A stretch of DNA of 64,000 nt. Source: WHTI01 sp963756365 (GTDB taxonomy: Bacteria; Actinomycetota; CADDZG01; WHSQ01). Below the pieces are notes generated by a model. The model did no database searches and was not told where the DNA came from. It was given only the letters and a program-made list of their open reading frames with translations. Position 1 is the first letter of the stretch. The number at the start of each line of letters is the position of its first letter. Where the stretch lies: the NCBI GenBank assembly GCA_963756365.1, contig CAVWNF010000003.1, positions 1,860,001-1,924,000 of the forward strand, given 5' to 3'. The position numbers and the translations under genes were made by a program. This document shows positions 1 through 10,705 of this stretch, in pieces.

Positions 1-754
1 CGATCGCCTCGAAGGTATGACCGTTCGGTGACTGATTGAATCCGATGCCTCTCGAGCCGACGACCTCCTGGATCTCGTCGCCCGACTTCGGCGAGATCCG
101 CGCCATGCCGATGTCGAAGTCGAAGTCGCCGGCCTTCCAGCCTGCGAGCGTGAAGAGTTGCTGCCCGGTCCAGGCGCCGAACGGCTCACTCCCGTTCCGG
201 TAGCCGGGCACGAAGATGAAGTTCGTCGAGAACCCTCCACCTTCGTTGTCGTAAACGCAGTGCCCGGCGGTCAAAACGACGTTCTCGTTGGGCGAAGTGA
301 TCACCGTGCCCGAACACACGAAGTCATCTCCCCCGGAACTGAAGAACACCTTGCCATGCGTCCGGAACGGAGCTGTGCTGGTGTTGACGATCTCGTCTCT
401 GACGAAGGGGATCGCTCCGCCCGCTCCCCCGACCCTACGGAGTTCCCGGTTGATGACTGCGTCACTCGAGGGGCCCGTCGGAGCGAACTCGGCCGCCGGT
501 CCATCGGGACGGGGGGCTTCGTCGGACGGGTCTGGTGCTCCGGGGAGTTCGACCTCCATCGGGGTAGCGGCCTTCATCCGGGCCGACGTCCAGTACTCGC
601 GGACCGCGCTCGGATCAGTCACTACTTTCGACGCGATCACTCGGCGCGCCGCCAGTTGAGCGCCGCTCGGCGCGCCACCTGCGGACGAGAACACCGGGAA
701 CAACAGGAGCCCGACGAGGGCCAGGACGATGACGATCGGAAGACTGCGCTTCAC
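1..754 (-). CDS. Secreted trypsin-like serine protease, C-terminus beyond the window
   Basis: The reading frame starts at a GTG (754) and runs off the left edge after about 251 residues, so the C-terminal part is missing. Residues 1-27 form a signal peptide (basic start, long Leu/Val/Ile core). A Pro/Ala/Asp-rich propeptide-like stretch covers roughly residues 60-115. The protease core follows: TAGHC at about 162-166 supplies the catalytic His, and DFDIGMARI near 212-220 supplies the Asp. The serine motif would lie outside the window. This arrangement fits the chymotrypsin-fold, V8/glutamyl-endopeptidase-like secreted proteases (established family knowledge); substrate cannot be told. It is divergent from the DUF222/HNH gene, with about 140 bases between them. 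No stop was met in the frame. Confidence 0.85.
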   Translation of the reverse strand, partial: MKRSLPIVIVLALVGLLLFPVFSSAGGAPSGAQLAARRVIASKVVTDPSAVREYWTSARMKAATPMEVELPGAPDPSDEAPRPDGPAAEFAPTGPSSDAVINRELRRVGGAGGAIPFVRDEIVNTSTAPFRTHGKVFFSSGGDDFVCSGTVITSPNENVVLTAGHCVYDNEGGGFSTNFIFVPGYRNGSEPFGAWTGQQLFTLAGWKAGDFDFDIGMARISPKSGDEIQEVVGSRGIGFNQSPNGHTFEAI

Positions 755-925
755 TCGGAACCTTTCAGTGGGCGTGCATGAACCTTCAGCACACCCCATC
801 GGGCCTCTGCGGCCCATACGTAAGCGAAGCAAGCGATCTCTCGCCGGATCGCCTTGAACTTGGGCCCCCGTGCTTGCCCTGGTTAGGCCCGTTTCGTGTC
901 TCACCCCATCTCGATAATGAGTTGT

Positions 926-2056
926 ATGAGAGTTACCCAGGTGGACCATGCGATCGAGCTGCTCGAGAAGGCAAATGCCGGTCTCGAGCCGGAGTTGATG
1001 AGCGTTCCCGAGGCCAAGGCGGCACTCGAGACCTATGCACGGGCTCAGCGGCTTGCCGCGTTCGGGGTCGCCGCACTGGCTCGCAAGATCGACGATGCCG
1101 CCCGCCTCGCCATGGTCACCGGGACCTCGATCGGACGTGCCAGGGAAACGATCGCGACGAGCAAGACCCTTGAGGACTCGAAGCTGCTCGGCGATGCCAT
1201 GAAGGTGGGAAAGATCTCACTCGATCAGGCGACCGAGATCGCTCGGGCCGAAGATGCATCCCCGGGAGCGGCACGGGAACTCGTGAAGCTCGCCCAACAC
1301 GAGTCGTTCCACGTCCTGAAAGATCGCGCCCGAAAGGTCAAGCTCGAGGCCGAACAGCACAAGGATCTAGCCGCTCGTCAGCGCGACGCGCGCCGGGCGG
1401 GAAGCCACGTCGATGCACTCGGGATGGTTCACATCCATATGGAGCTCCAGCCGCACGTCGGCGCGCCGATCGTCGCCCGGGCAGAGGCCGAGGCGCAGCG
1501 CCTCGCCCGCGCCGCCAAGAAGACCGACCGTCGCGAGCCGTTCGAGCGGCATCTCGCCGATGCTTACTCCGCGCTACTGGCTGGAGCGGGCAAGGGGCGT
1601 GCCAAGCGCCCGGAGCTGACGGTGCTCGTGTCTCACTCGGTGATCAAGCGCGGGTGGAAGGACGTCAAGCCGGGCGAGTTCTGCAAGATCCCGGGCCTCG
1701 GACCGGTGTCGCCCCAGGTTGCCAAAGACATCGCAGGGGATGCGGTCCTCAACGCGGTGTTCTACGACGGCACCGACCTCAGGCACTTCAAGCGATGGTC
1801 ACGGGACATCCCGGTCGAGATCCGCAGTGCCCTTGAACTCGGCAAGCCGCCGGACTTCGATGGGATCAAGTGCGTTGATTGCGGAGATCACTTTCGCACC
1901 GAGATCGATCACATCGAGCCGGTTGCAGCAGGAGGGCCGACCTCCCTAGGGAACGGCGCCCCACGGTGCTGGCCCTGTCACCGTGCCAAGACGGCTCGGG
2001 ACCGGCGTGCCGGCAAACTGAAACCCCGGGCGCCGGCGGCCGTGAACAGCTCTTGA
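926..2056 (+). CDS. DUF222 / HNH endonuclease domain protein
   Basis: About 376 residues. The N-terminal two thirds is a helical Ala/Arg/Lys/Glu-rich region like the DUF222 domain of the actinobacterial 13E12 repeat family. The C-terminus carries an HNH nuclease fold: CVDC, then TEIDHIEPVAAGG with the catalytic His, then CWPCH, a treble-clef zinc site with two CxxC-type pairs. Such proteins are common and multicopy in Actinomycetota; their role is unknown, with DNA binding or cutting likely from the HNH motif. Start choice is uncertain: GTG 896, ATG 917 and ATG 926 are in frame and none has a clear Shine-Dalgarno; I use 926 because the residues before it look unconserved. It is convergent with the tRNA and shares the terminator hairpin region downstream. 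Confidence 0.8.
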   Translation: MRVTQVDHAIELLEKANAGLEPELMSVPEAKAALETYARAQRLAAFGVAALARKIDDAARLAMVTGTSIGRARETIATSKTLEDSKLLGDAMKVGKISLDQATEIARAEDASPGAARELVKLAQHESFHVLKDRARKVKLEAEQHKDLAARQRDARRAGSHVDALGMVHIHMELQPHVGAPIVARAEAEAQRLARAAKKTDRREPFERHLADAYSALLAGAGKGRAKRPELTVLVSHSVIKRGWKDVKPGEFCKIPGLGPVSPQVAKDIAGDAVLNAVFYDGTDLRHFKRWSRDIPVEIRSALELGKPPDFDGIKCVDCGDHFRTEIDHIEPVAAGGPTSLGNGAPRCWPCHRAKTARDRRAGKLKPRAPAAVNSS

Positions 2057-2062
2057 TCTGGA

Positions 2063-2096
2063 GAAACAGAAAAGGACCGGCGATGTCCACCGGTCC
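2063..2096 (-). terminator. Intrinsic terminator downstream of tRNA-fMet
   Basis: On the minus strand a 7-bp stem (GGACCGG / CCGGTCC, positions 2090-2096 and 2074-2080) with a 9-base loop is followed directly by TTTTCTGTTT. This lies 17 bases after the tRNA 3' end, the classic rho-independent layout. The same stem could also act for the convergent HNH gene, though without a U-run in that direction. Confidence 0.8.
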
Positions 2097-2112
2097 CGAC
2101 CTGCTGGTTCTG

Positions 2113-2189
2113 TGGTTGCAGGGGTGGGATTTGAACCCACGACCTCCGGGTTATGAGCCCGGCGAGCTACCAGACTGCTCCACCCTGCC
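2113..2189 (-). tRNA. Initiator tRNA-Met (CAT anticodon)
   Basis: 77 nt including an encoded CCA end. Cloverleaf: acceptor arm GGCAGGG / CCCTGCA, D arm GAGC-GCTC, anticodon loop CTCATAA and T arm with GGTTCAAAT. It is the initiator rather than an elongator: the anticodon stem has the three consecutive G:C pairs (GGG...CCC next to the loop) and position 1 does not pair with A72, two hallmarks of bacterial fMet tRNA. The mismatch here is G1/A72, whereas the common bacterial form is C1/A72. A terminator follows. The downstream end of the UPF0182 gene lies 38 bases upstream. Confidence 0.95.
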
Positions 2190-2227
2190 CACGCAGTTTA
2201 GCAAAGGGTCGCGGGGCGAGATAACGG

Positions 2228-5058
2228 TCAGTTGCCTGCGGCTGCTTCCGCTTGGGCCAGGATCGCACCGAGCTTGTCGATGAGCCTCGCGTACTCGGAG
2301 AAGTCTCCGTCCTGGAGTGCCTGCTGTGCACGGTCGTAGATCCGTCCGGCTTTCTCGATCAGCTTGGCGACCTTGCCCTCTGCGGGCGGCTGGAGGCTCC
2401 TCACCCGGGGGAGGTTCTTCCGGCGGAACCACAGGTGTCAGGTCGAACTGCTGAGCAAGCGCCTCTTCGAAGGTCGTGCCGATCGTCACACTCTCGCCAT
2501 AGATGGTGACGATGCGCTTGAGCTCGGGGATACCTGAAGCGCTCCCGCCCTCGGCGCTATCAGCGATGACGAAGATCGGTTGCACGTAGAGGATCGAGTC
2601 TTCGATCGGGAGGATCACCAGCGAACCGAAGTCCACCGTCGATCCACCTTGGCGCAACAGCGTCAAGGTCTCTGAGATCTCGACCTCCTGGTTGATGATG
2701 TTGTCCACCTGCGTGGGGCCGAGCGGTGGCTGTGACGACGGGAACTCGAGCAGCTTCATCTCGCCGTAGACGCCTGGATCGGAGCGGGCCAGCATCAAAG
2801 CGATCATGTTGTTACGTGCGCGCGGGGTGAACGGCCTGGTGAGGACGAACTCCTGCTCGGTCTCACCCGGGAGGTTGACCAACAGGTACGTCGGCTGGAC
2901 CTGCTGATCCTGGGTCCCACTCGCCGTCGGGTTACCGGGTACCGCCCACTGGTCTTCCTTCGCGTAGAAGTCGTCGGGTGATTCCATGTGGTACGTGAGA
3001 TAGATCTCGGACTGAACCTTGAACAGGTCCTCCGGGTACCGGAAGTGGGCCTGGAGGGCTTCCGAAGGTTCCTCGTCGGTGAAGAGGTCGGGGAACGCAT
3101 TACGCCACGCCTGGATCATCGGATCTTCCTCATCGACGATGAAGAACTTCATGGTCCCGTCGTACGCGTCGACAACGACCTTCACGGAGTTCCGGATGTA
3201 GTTGGCGCGACCGTCGAGCGTGCCTTGCTCGCCACTCGACACCAGCTCATCCAGATCGACGCGCTCCGAGTACGGATAGAACTGGCTCGTCGTGTAAGCG
3301 TCGAGGATCCACTGGACACGTCCGTCGATGACCGCGGGGTACGGATCGTGGTCGAGGGCGAGGAACGGCGCGGCCCTCAGCACACGGTCACGGACGTTCC
3401 TATACAGGAGGATCTGGGATTCGCTTGTGATGAGGCTCGACAGAACGATGTTGGGGTCGAGCTCACGGATCGCGAACGCCAGCTTCCTGAAGATGCCACC
3501 GATCGGGATACCGCCTTCACCGTCGTAATTGCTTCGCGCTCCAGGGAAGTCGAGTTCGTCTTGCCCCGTATCGACGATCGAGAACTCGTTCGAGTCGAAG
3601 CCTTCTCCGTAATAGAGACGAGGCTGCTCGTCGGGGAAGACTTCCTCCGCTCCGGCTTGTGCTGTACCAGGGACATCGGAAACCAAGAAGTCAGGTTGGC
3701 CGGCGGTCGTCCGGCCGTTGGCGAGGCTCGCGACGACGCCGTAACCGTGCGTGTACTGAAGGTGGGTATTCGCCCACGTCCTCGACTGCTCGGGAAGTTC
3801 GCTAACGGACAGCTCTCGGGCCGACAGGAGCGTCTGGCGCATCTGCCCGTCGATCACGTAGCGGTCGATATCGACGTCGGGGAACGAGTAGTAGGTCCTG
3901 ATCGCCTGAAGCTGCGTGTACGCCAACTGCAGAACATCGGGATCCCAGAGCCGTACGTTCTGGAGGAGGGCGTCGTTATTCTGGATCTCCTCGCTGGTTA
4001 AGTCGTCTGCCGCAGCGAACGGCTCCACCTCGACGTCCGAGAGATCGAAGCCCTCCCGCGTTGCATCGAGGTTCCTCTGGATGTACTGGCGCTCCCTCTG
4101 AAGCTCCTGCGGGTCGACCGAGAACCTCTGGACGAGGAACGGCCACAGCGCGCCAGCGAGGACCGACGTCAGTACCCATATGCCAACCGCGGCGAGCGGG
4201 TAGCGATGCCCGGCGCACAACGATGTTCACGAGGAACAAGAGTGCCGAAACGATCGAGATGATCGCCAGGAGCCGGAGCGCGGGCAGTTGCGCATGCACG
4301 TCGGTGTAGCTCGCCCCAGTAACCGTCCCCCGCGCCGAGAAGTTCAGATCGAAGGTCCCCAAGTAGTACTGAGCAGCTTTGATGAGAGCCAGCGAACCGA
4401 GGAGCACGGAAAGGTGAGCGAGGGCCTTCGAGGACACTCCGGCCAAACCCTGATCGGGTCGGATCGAACCGTAGAAGTAATGCGCGAACGCCGAAACGAG
4501 CAGGGCGGCCAAGATCGCGAACCAAGCCCAGGACAGCACGTCCTTGAGGAACGGCAACTCGAAGATGTAGAAGCCGATGTCCTTCGAGAACTGTGGATCC
4601 TTGATGCCGAACGGCACCCGATTAGCCCATAAGAGGTAGTCCTGCCACGCGGCTGCGGCTCCGAGTCCGGCCAGGATGCCGATCAACACCGCAGCGGCCA
4701 GACGCAGCCACCTCATGTAGGGAGAAAGAAGGCTGCGGTACCGCTCCATCGGATCGGGACGGCCACCGATCTCGAGACCCACCGGCACATATGCAGGCGC
4801 GATCCGGTGAGCGAGGAACAGGTTCAGCCACACGATGATCGCCACGGTCACGCCTACCGCCAACCCAACGAAGAACTGGGTGGAGAGGCTCGTGAACAGA
4901 ACGGACGAGAACCCGACCTCGCGGAACCACAGGACGTCCGTATAGAAACGAGCTATGCCTACGGAGGCGGAGAAGACGATAAGGACCGCGACGATCACGA
5001 ACGTTCTTATCCGGCCGCCTCGGGTTGGCGTCCTGCGGGGAAATCGCTCAGCCTGCAT
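2228..5058 (-). CDS. UPF0182 family large membrane protein (two frameshifts)
   Basis: Full span codes for about 943 residues, the usual size of UPF0182 proteins, but two single-base shifts break it. The first part (5058 to about 4210) has about seven membrane segments, starting with FVIVAVLIVFSASVG. It shifts near 4205-4215 within GGG/CCC runs at VVRR; the new frame continues with YPLAAVGIWVLTS and the large extracytoplasmic domain (DYNRYVI-like, QPTYLLVNLPG, LTRPFTPRARNNMIALM). A second shift near 2385-2395 separates PPEEPPPGEEPP from the conserved acidic tail EGKVAKLIEKAGRIYD...AEAAAGN, which ends at TGA 2228 before the tRNA; without the shift the frame would run into the tRNA. The family is a conserved actinobacterial envelope protein of unknown function (Rv3193c in M. 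tuberculosis). Confidence 0.85.
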
Positions 5059-5083
5059 GAGAAAGCAGAGTAACCGGAGTTGC

Positions 5084-5431
5084 CTATGCGGAGATCGCCG
5101 CTCGGATCTTCTGGAGAAGGACCTCGGGGCTGAACGGCTTACCGATAAAGACGGCGTCTCCCCAGTCGTTCGAGCGGCTGCGATCCATGCCCGTCAGGAC
5201 GAACACGGGGATCGAGCGAGTGGGAGCCTCGTCCCTGAGCGCGGCGATCACCTCGCTGCCCTCCATCTTCGGCATGCGTTGATCCAGGAGGATCACGTCT
5301 GGGACCCGTTCGAAGGCGATCCTGAGGGCCTCGGCGCCATCCTCGACACACACGACCTCGTAACCCTCATCCTCAAGCACTAGCTCGAGCGTGAGCCTCA
5401 CGCTCGCGTCGTCCTCCGCGATCAGGACCAA
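5084..5431 (-). CDS. Single-domain response regulator (CheY-like receiver)
   Basis: 115 residues forming a lone receiver domain: acidic pair at LIAEDDAS, phosphoacceptor Asp in VILLDQRMP, conserved Thr/Ser in VFVLTG and Lys in FIGKPF. There is no output domain, so it probably works by phosphorelay or protein contact. The frame has no ATG or GTG near the N-terminus; TTG 5431 is the most likely start, 28 bases after the stop of the FecR-like gene. It sits in the same-direction cluster as the sensor kinase at 6747-9545, a plausible partner (inference from position only). Confidence 0.8.
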   Translation of the reverse strand: MVLIAEDDASVRLTLELVLEDEGYEVVCVEDGAEALRIAFERVPDVILLDQRMPKMEGSEVIAALRDEAPTRSIPVFVLTGMDRSRSNDWGDAVFIGKPFSPEVLLQKIRAAISA

Positions 5432-5459
5432 CGGCTTGCCCGCGGTCAGGAGGGACCCC

Positions 5460-6651
5460 CTAGTGATCCAGCACGAGATCCAGCACGAGGTTCAGCCCAG
5501 GGATCTCTGGCACCCCGGGAGCATCGGGCAGGACATCTTCGACCGTGCATTCCACAACGTTACCCTCGCACTCGCCTCCAGAGGGGGAAGGGCTCGGTTC
5601 GGGGTCAGGATCACCACCGTCGCCATCTCCTGGATCGCCGCCCCCCTGCGTCGGCGGGCTTTCGCCAGAGTCGCCGTCCGCTCCGGAGGTCCCGTCTCCA
5701 GGCTGGGACCCACCACCGGCACCCGGCTGTCCCACCGCTGCGAATGCGCCAGACCCTCCGAACCAATCCTCAACCTGGGCAACGAGAGGCTTCGATCCGA
5801 CCTGAAGGATCGTCGCTATCACTCCCCACGAACCATCCTGCGATCGAAGGTCCATCACGTCGCCGAACGCGTCCTTGAGGCGCCCACCGACCTCATCGGC
5901 GATCGCCGCAGCCACCAGAACATCGGCCGCGGGACGATCGAGGAAGGGCCTCATGTATCCGACGTCGGGCCGACCGACGGAGTCCCGGATCAGATCAAGT
6001 CCGTACTTCCTCGGGATCTGATTCGTGAAGGCCGACGAGAGCCGAGCAAGTTCGCTATCCAGTTCGATAACGTCGGCGAGGTGATCGCGGTCCCATCGGT
6101 CACCAGGGTCGACCTGATACGGACGTTGCTCGGAGATGTCGCCTACCGAAACCGATACCTGCCGCAACCGTTCGATGTCGCGGCGGGGCTCTCCCGGAGC
6201 CCCTACGGAGACCATCCCGTCGTAGGTCCCGACCCTCGTGACGGTCGTCCGGCGATCTACACGGAACGTGCCGTTCGATGACTCCGCTCGGGCATCTCCG
6301 AACGTCACGATGGTCTTCTGTGGAGCTGCTACGAGGGAGCTTCCCTGCCGACGCCTCCACTTCGTCGCCATCGCGGATGACGATCGTGGATCCGCCGTCG
6401 AGAGCGATCGTCTGCCCCTCGCCCTCGAGCCTGATCAGCGCAGTGGCCTCAGGCGAGGTCGATACAACGTCGCCGACCTCTAGATCGGCGACCTCCTCTA
6501 TCTCGAAAGACTCACCGGAGCGCGCGACCGTGACGACGCCCTCCGTGGAGGAACGTCGCGCCTGCATCGCATCTAGTGGATCGTCCTCGGACGAGGCACA
6601 TGCTCCGGAAACGAGCGCCAGCGCCAGGACGACGAGTGTGATCTTCCTCAC
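5460..6651 (-). CDS. FecR-like secreted or lipoprotein with disordered tail (frameshifted)
   Basis: About 396 residues if read across a one-base shift near 6335-6350. The N-terminus MRKITLVVLALALVSGAC is an export signal with a lipobox-like Cys, although the position before the Cys is not classical. The next ~100 residues (GVVTVARSGESFEIEE..DLEVGD, IRLEGEGQTIALDGGSTIVI) match the beta-rich FecR/PGA-type pattern, and the frame then shifts to AAPQKTIVTFGDAR. Residues of about 250-340 are Gly/Pro/Asp-rich and low complexity, followed by a short Cys-containing end (GECEGNVVECTVED). FecR-like domains elsewhere bind or sense at the envelope; specific function here is unknown. Located between a sensor kinase and a receiver, so a signalling role is possible. 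Confidence 0.6.
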
Positions 6652-6746
6652 TTGCTCAACCCTTGCTGCTCTGGAAGTGACCCCATATGCGGCCCCATAG
6701 GCGAATTATCCCGTCGCTGAGGCCATAGGTGAATAGTCCGAACGGA

Positions 6747-9545
6747 CTAGTCCTCTCCATCGGCACCGCGGGCCACGAACTCCGGCAGGATGACCGTGAA
6801 TGTGGTCCCGACATCGATCGCGCTCTCGACCGAGATGGTCCCGGAATGTGCCTCGACGATCCGGCGCACGAAGGCGAGGCCCAACCCCAGGCCCCCGTAC
6901 GAGCGGGTCTCGGAGCCATCGAGCTGATGGAAGTCCGAGAAGATCCGGGGCACGTCCTCTTCGGGGATGCCGATGCCCTCGTCCATGATCTTGATCACGA
7001 TCGAGTCCCTCCGAGTCTCCGGGCCCCCATCCTGATGGAGTGCCGAGATCTGGATCGCGCCCCCGTCCGGAGAGAACTTGACTGCGTTATCGATGATCTC
7101 TTCGAGGGAGCGACGGAGGAGGCGCTCGTCGCCGGCTATCGGGGCGATCCCCTCGGGGATGAGGATCTCGAATCCATGGCGAGGTGAGATCTCGCGCCAC
7201 CTCTCGATCAGCCCCCCGATCACCTCATCGAGCGACACTGGGTTGCTCTTCGGAGACAGTCTGCCTGCCTCCATCGCGGAGAAGTCAACGAGAAGCTCGA
7301 CGATCCGCTCCAACTTCTGCGTCGATTCGAGGATGCCCCCAGCGAACCTCTTCGAGCGCTCGAACGGCAGCTCCTTGCGCCCAAGGATCTCGGCGTATCC
7401 CTTGATCGGGGTCAGCGGCGTTCGGAGTTCGTGAGAGATGTTCGCCAGGAACTCCGATTTCATCCGCTCGAACTCGCGCTCTCCCGTCATGTCACGGATG
7501 ACGGCAACCCCGCCAGCGGTTCCATCGTCTTCGGATCTCAGCACCGCGCAGGTGACTGCCACCGGGAGCGGAGCTCCGAAGCTACGCGTCAGGAAGACGT
7601 CTCCGACCGATCCTTCCGCGAGCTCGAATATCGGAAGACCGGTTGGCTCACCTTGCGGGTCGAGGACCTCGATGACCTCGTCGATCGGCTTCCCGATCGC
7701 ATCCTCCGCCTTGAGCCCGGTCATCAGTTCGGCCTCGATGTTGAATGCGAGCACCTTCCTGTCCGCATCCACCGCGACTAGGCCGTCGGCCATCGACTGG
7801 ATGATCGCCTCGATGCGGGAGCGCAGTGACTCCTCTTCTTTCGCCGACGCCCTCAGATCGCCAGCCATCGATAGCAGCGCAGATGTCATCTCGTTGAAGG
7901 TGTCTCCAAGTCGCCCGACCTCGTCGTTCCCGCCCACAGCGGCCCGGGCATCGAGGTTCCCTTCTCGGATCTCGGTCGCCGTGCGGGTGAGGTTTTGGAT
8001 CGGACGGCTGATCCGGCGGCCAGACAGCCACGCCAGCCCCAGGGCGATGAAACCGACGACCATCGAGATGAGGAACAGAGATCTCGTAACGTCCTCTCTC
8101 GTTCGAGCGATCACCGTGTCGGGACTGGTCAACGCGAGGATGGCGACCTCTTCGCCGTTATCCGTGGTCAGCGGGGTGAACGCACTGAAGTACGCGCCGT
8201 CCCCTAGCTCTTGACGCTCCGAGATCGTGTCTCCCGCCGCGAGGCGCGAGTTGACCGCCGCCGACACGAGCCCTGAAGAGATCTCGTCGGGAAGGGTGCT
8301 GGCTACGACCGCGCCATCGCCGATAAGAGACACACGGGCGGGTCGCACCAGGTTGGTGACACGCTCGACCGCGAGGTAGTCGATCCACCTCCCAAGGACG
8401 AGGCCCCCGGCCGTCTTGTCGCTCCCTGGGGCACGCACGTCGAACGCTGCGATCACCGCAACGGCCCGCTTGTCCACCCGGTCAACGCTCGCGGACGCGA
8501 TCGATAGCAGGGTCGACCACGTCGAGCACCACCGGAGATCCGAGGATGCGCTGAACCTGTGTCGACGACAGTGACTTCGGCGAGTTCAGCGGCGGCTTCG
8601 TTGCCAGCAGGGCGGGTGCCCGCTGCGCCCAGCAATCTCCCTCTGCTGTCGATGATCAGAGCGAAGTCGTACTCGCCGAAGACGTCTCCCCCGGCAAGCT
8701 CCGAGGCAAGCCCCGGGAGATCACGGCGCGCGGCGACCACAGACCTGATCACATCGAGGCTTCCTACCACCTCAACCTGTTGCAACAACTGCTGGGCTTC
8801 GTCCTGTCCGATGCCTTGCGCCGCATTACGGAGTTGGGACTCGAGGCGCGAGAGCTCTTCGTCTTGAACGTTGTCGGACAGAACCCCGGTGAGGGTCCCA
8901 GCGAGAGCCAAGACCACGACCATGAGCAACCCGGCGAATGCTGCGACGAAGCGCGTGCGGATGCTGGTCCTGACTCCGGTCCACAGCCAGAACCCGAGCG
9001 CGACGAACGAGACCAACTTGAGTGCATGTGCCAGGTAATTGAGAGGGTCGGACGCACCCTGCCCGAAGACAGCGTCAGGCTCGAGAGCGAACACGACCTC
9101 CGCCCCACCGAACGTCGCCGCCGAAAGGGCCAGCCGCCACGTCTGGCCGAGCCGCTCGCGGGTCGATCCCGATAGAGCAGTGAGGGCTACGACCATCGCT
9201 ATCGCTGCCGGAGCCATCAGAGCCGGTTCCTCGAAAGCGATGAGCGCCGGAGCGATCGGGCTGCGGCGGATCCCGCCCCACAAGCCGATCAGGACCAGGA
9301 ACAGCCCACCCGCCCGGACGACGGCCCACGATCGGATCGCCATCGAGGATGACGAATGAGGCACCGTGAGCCACCTGAGAGACCGCCAGGGTTGCGAAGC
9401 CGAGAGCGACCGTAAGACGGTTCACGACAGGTCCGGGCACCAGCAGTGGCCGCGAGGGGACCAGCAGGGCCGCCCCCGTCATGACGAGGAACCCCACGAA
9501 CTCCACGGTGAAATGCAGGGGCACAGCGAGGAAGCTCTCGAGCAT
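6747..9545 (-). CDS. Membrane sensor histidine kinase with HAMP, PAS, HisKA and HATPase domains (frameshifted)
   Basis: Spans about 930 residues in three or four frame pieces. The N-terminus from MLESFLAVPLHFTVEF holds six to seven membrane helices. A shift near 9330-9355 joins ASFVILD to AIRSWAVVRAGG. A further helix (FAGLLMVVVLALAG) leads to an extracytoplasmic sensor region; within it two close shifts at about 8480-8580 break the frame. Then comes a membrane helix (LFLISMVVGFIALGLAW), HAMP (RRISRPIQNL), PAS (AIIQSMADGLVAVDADRKVL), HisKA with His in ISHELRTPLTPIKGY, N box IDNAVKFSPDGG, G1 MDEGIGIPEED and G2 GGLGLGLAFVRRIV. All catalytic boxes are present. Input signal unknown. The lone receiver at 5084 is the nearest partner candidate. 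Confidence 0.85.
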
Positions 9546-9618
9546 GTGCCTAGTCTTTCACGCAGGACTGGCGCGATGTCCGTTCTGTCACTGCAGCCCT
9601 ATCTGTGTCACCGCGTTC

Positions 9619-10666
9619 CTAGGGGTTGTCCTCCAGGTACTCGAGCGCGTCGGCGAAGTTCGAGATCGGCACCACCTCGATGCCTTCCTTCGCCGCGGCC
9701 ACGGCCTCGTCGAAGTTCGCGATCGGGGCGAGGAAGATCTCCGCGCCCTCACGCTGCGCCGCAACGACCTTGAGGTCTATCCCACCGATCGGCCCAACCC
9801 CGCCATCGCAGTCGATCACTCCGGTCCCCGCGATCTCTCGCCCGTCGGTGAGATCGTCGGGGGTGAGCAGGTCGTAGAGAGCGAGGGAGAACATCAGACC
9901 GGCCGAAGGCCCACCGATGTTGTCGGTGTCGAAGGACACCTTCACGTCTGACTTGAAGTGATATCCGATGTCGTCCATCAGGATCCCGATGAGTGCTTGC
10001 TCTTCGTTGTCGGGGTTGCTCATGGTCGTGATCGTGAAGGTGCGATCGTCAGAACCGCGTCGAACGGCTACCTCGATCTCCTCACCCGGAGAATGCATAT
10101 CGATCAATCGGCCCACATCACAGGTCGTCTGAACGCGGGTTCCATCTATCGCAACGATCACATCTCCCTTTCGGAGATGCTCGGCGGCGGGGGAACCTTC
10201 GACGGTCTCGACCACCCTCGCCCCCTTACCCTCGGAACGTCCCTAGTCCGAGAGCGACTAAGGCAACCTCACGCGCATGTTGTTTCGAAAGGGCCATGTC
10301 CTTGCGGGCTTGCTCGAGGATCGAGTCGTAGGAGCGCCCATTGGTGAACTGCTCTTTCGAGATCAGCTTGTAGGTGGGGTCGAACGCAGACTTGACGACC
10401 TCGGCGAAGGTCACCCTGTCGTCGATCGAGACGGTCGTCAGATAGAGATGCCCTTCCGATGAGTACTCCTGGGCACCGCTGACGTTCACGCGGCTCTCGA
10501 CATCTTTCACGGGGCCTGGCCCCTCCGCGAAGTAGATCGGCAGCGGGACGAGGAACGCGGCTGCGGTCAGGCCGATGGTGACGAAGAGGGCGATGACCAG
10601 CTTAAGGACAGGGGAGCCCTTCACTGGTTCAGGTTGGGCGAGGATCGGCGGCATCGGCTGATTCAT
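9619..10666 (-). CDS. Membrane-anchored PDZ / Lon-type serine protease, YlbL family (frameshifted)
   Basis: About 349 residues read over one shift near 10225-10240 (VALGLG / GKGARVVETVEG). One N-terminal membrane helix (LKLVIALFVTIGLTAAAF) anchors the protein. An extracytoplasmic region is followed by a PDZ domain (VVETVEGSPAAEHLRKGDVIVAIDG broken across motifs) and a C-terminal Lon proteolytic domain. The Lon catalytic dyad is visible: Ser in IGGPSAGLMF and Lys in GGIDLKVVAA. The family (YlbL in Bacillus, Rv3194c in M. tuberculosis) degrades membrane or secreted substrates. In mycobacteria it neighbours UPF0182 and DUF2342 genes, both also present in this window. Confidence 0.88.
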
Positions 10667-10705
10667 GACTGCGCAACTCTAGGGCCTTGGCGACCCTATC
10701 GAGCG

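Noticed and set aside
926..2056. Homing endonuclease or mobile element
   Set aside because: No intein, intron or flanking repeats; DUF222/HNH proteins are normal multicopy actinobacterial genes.
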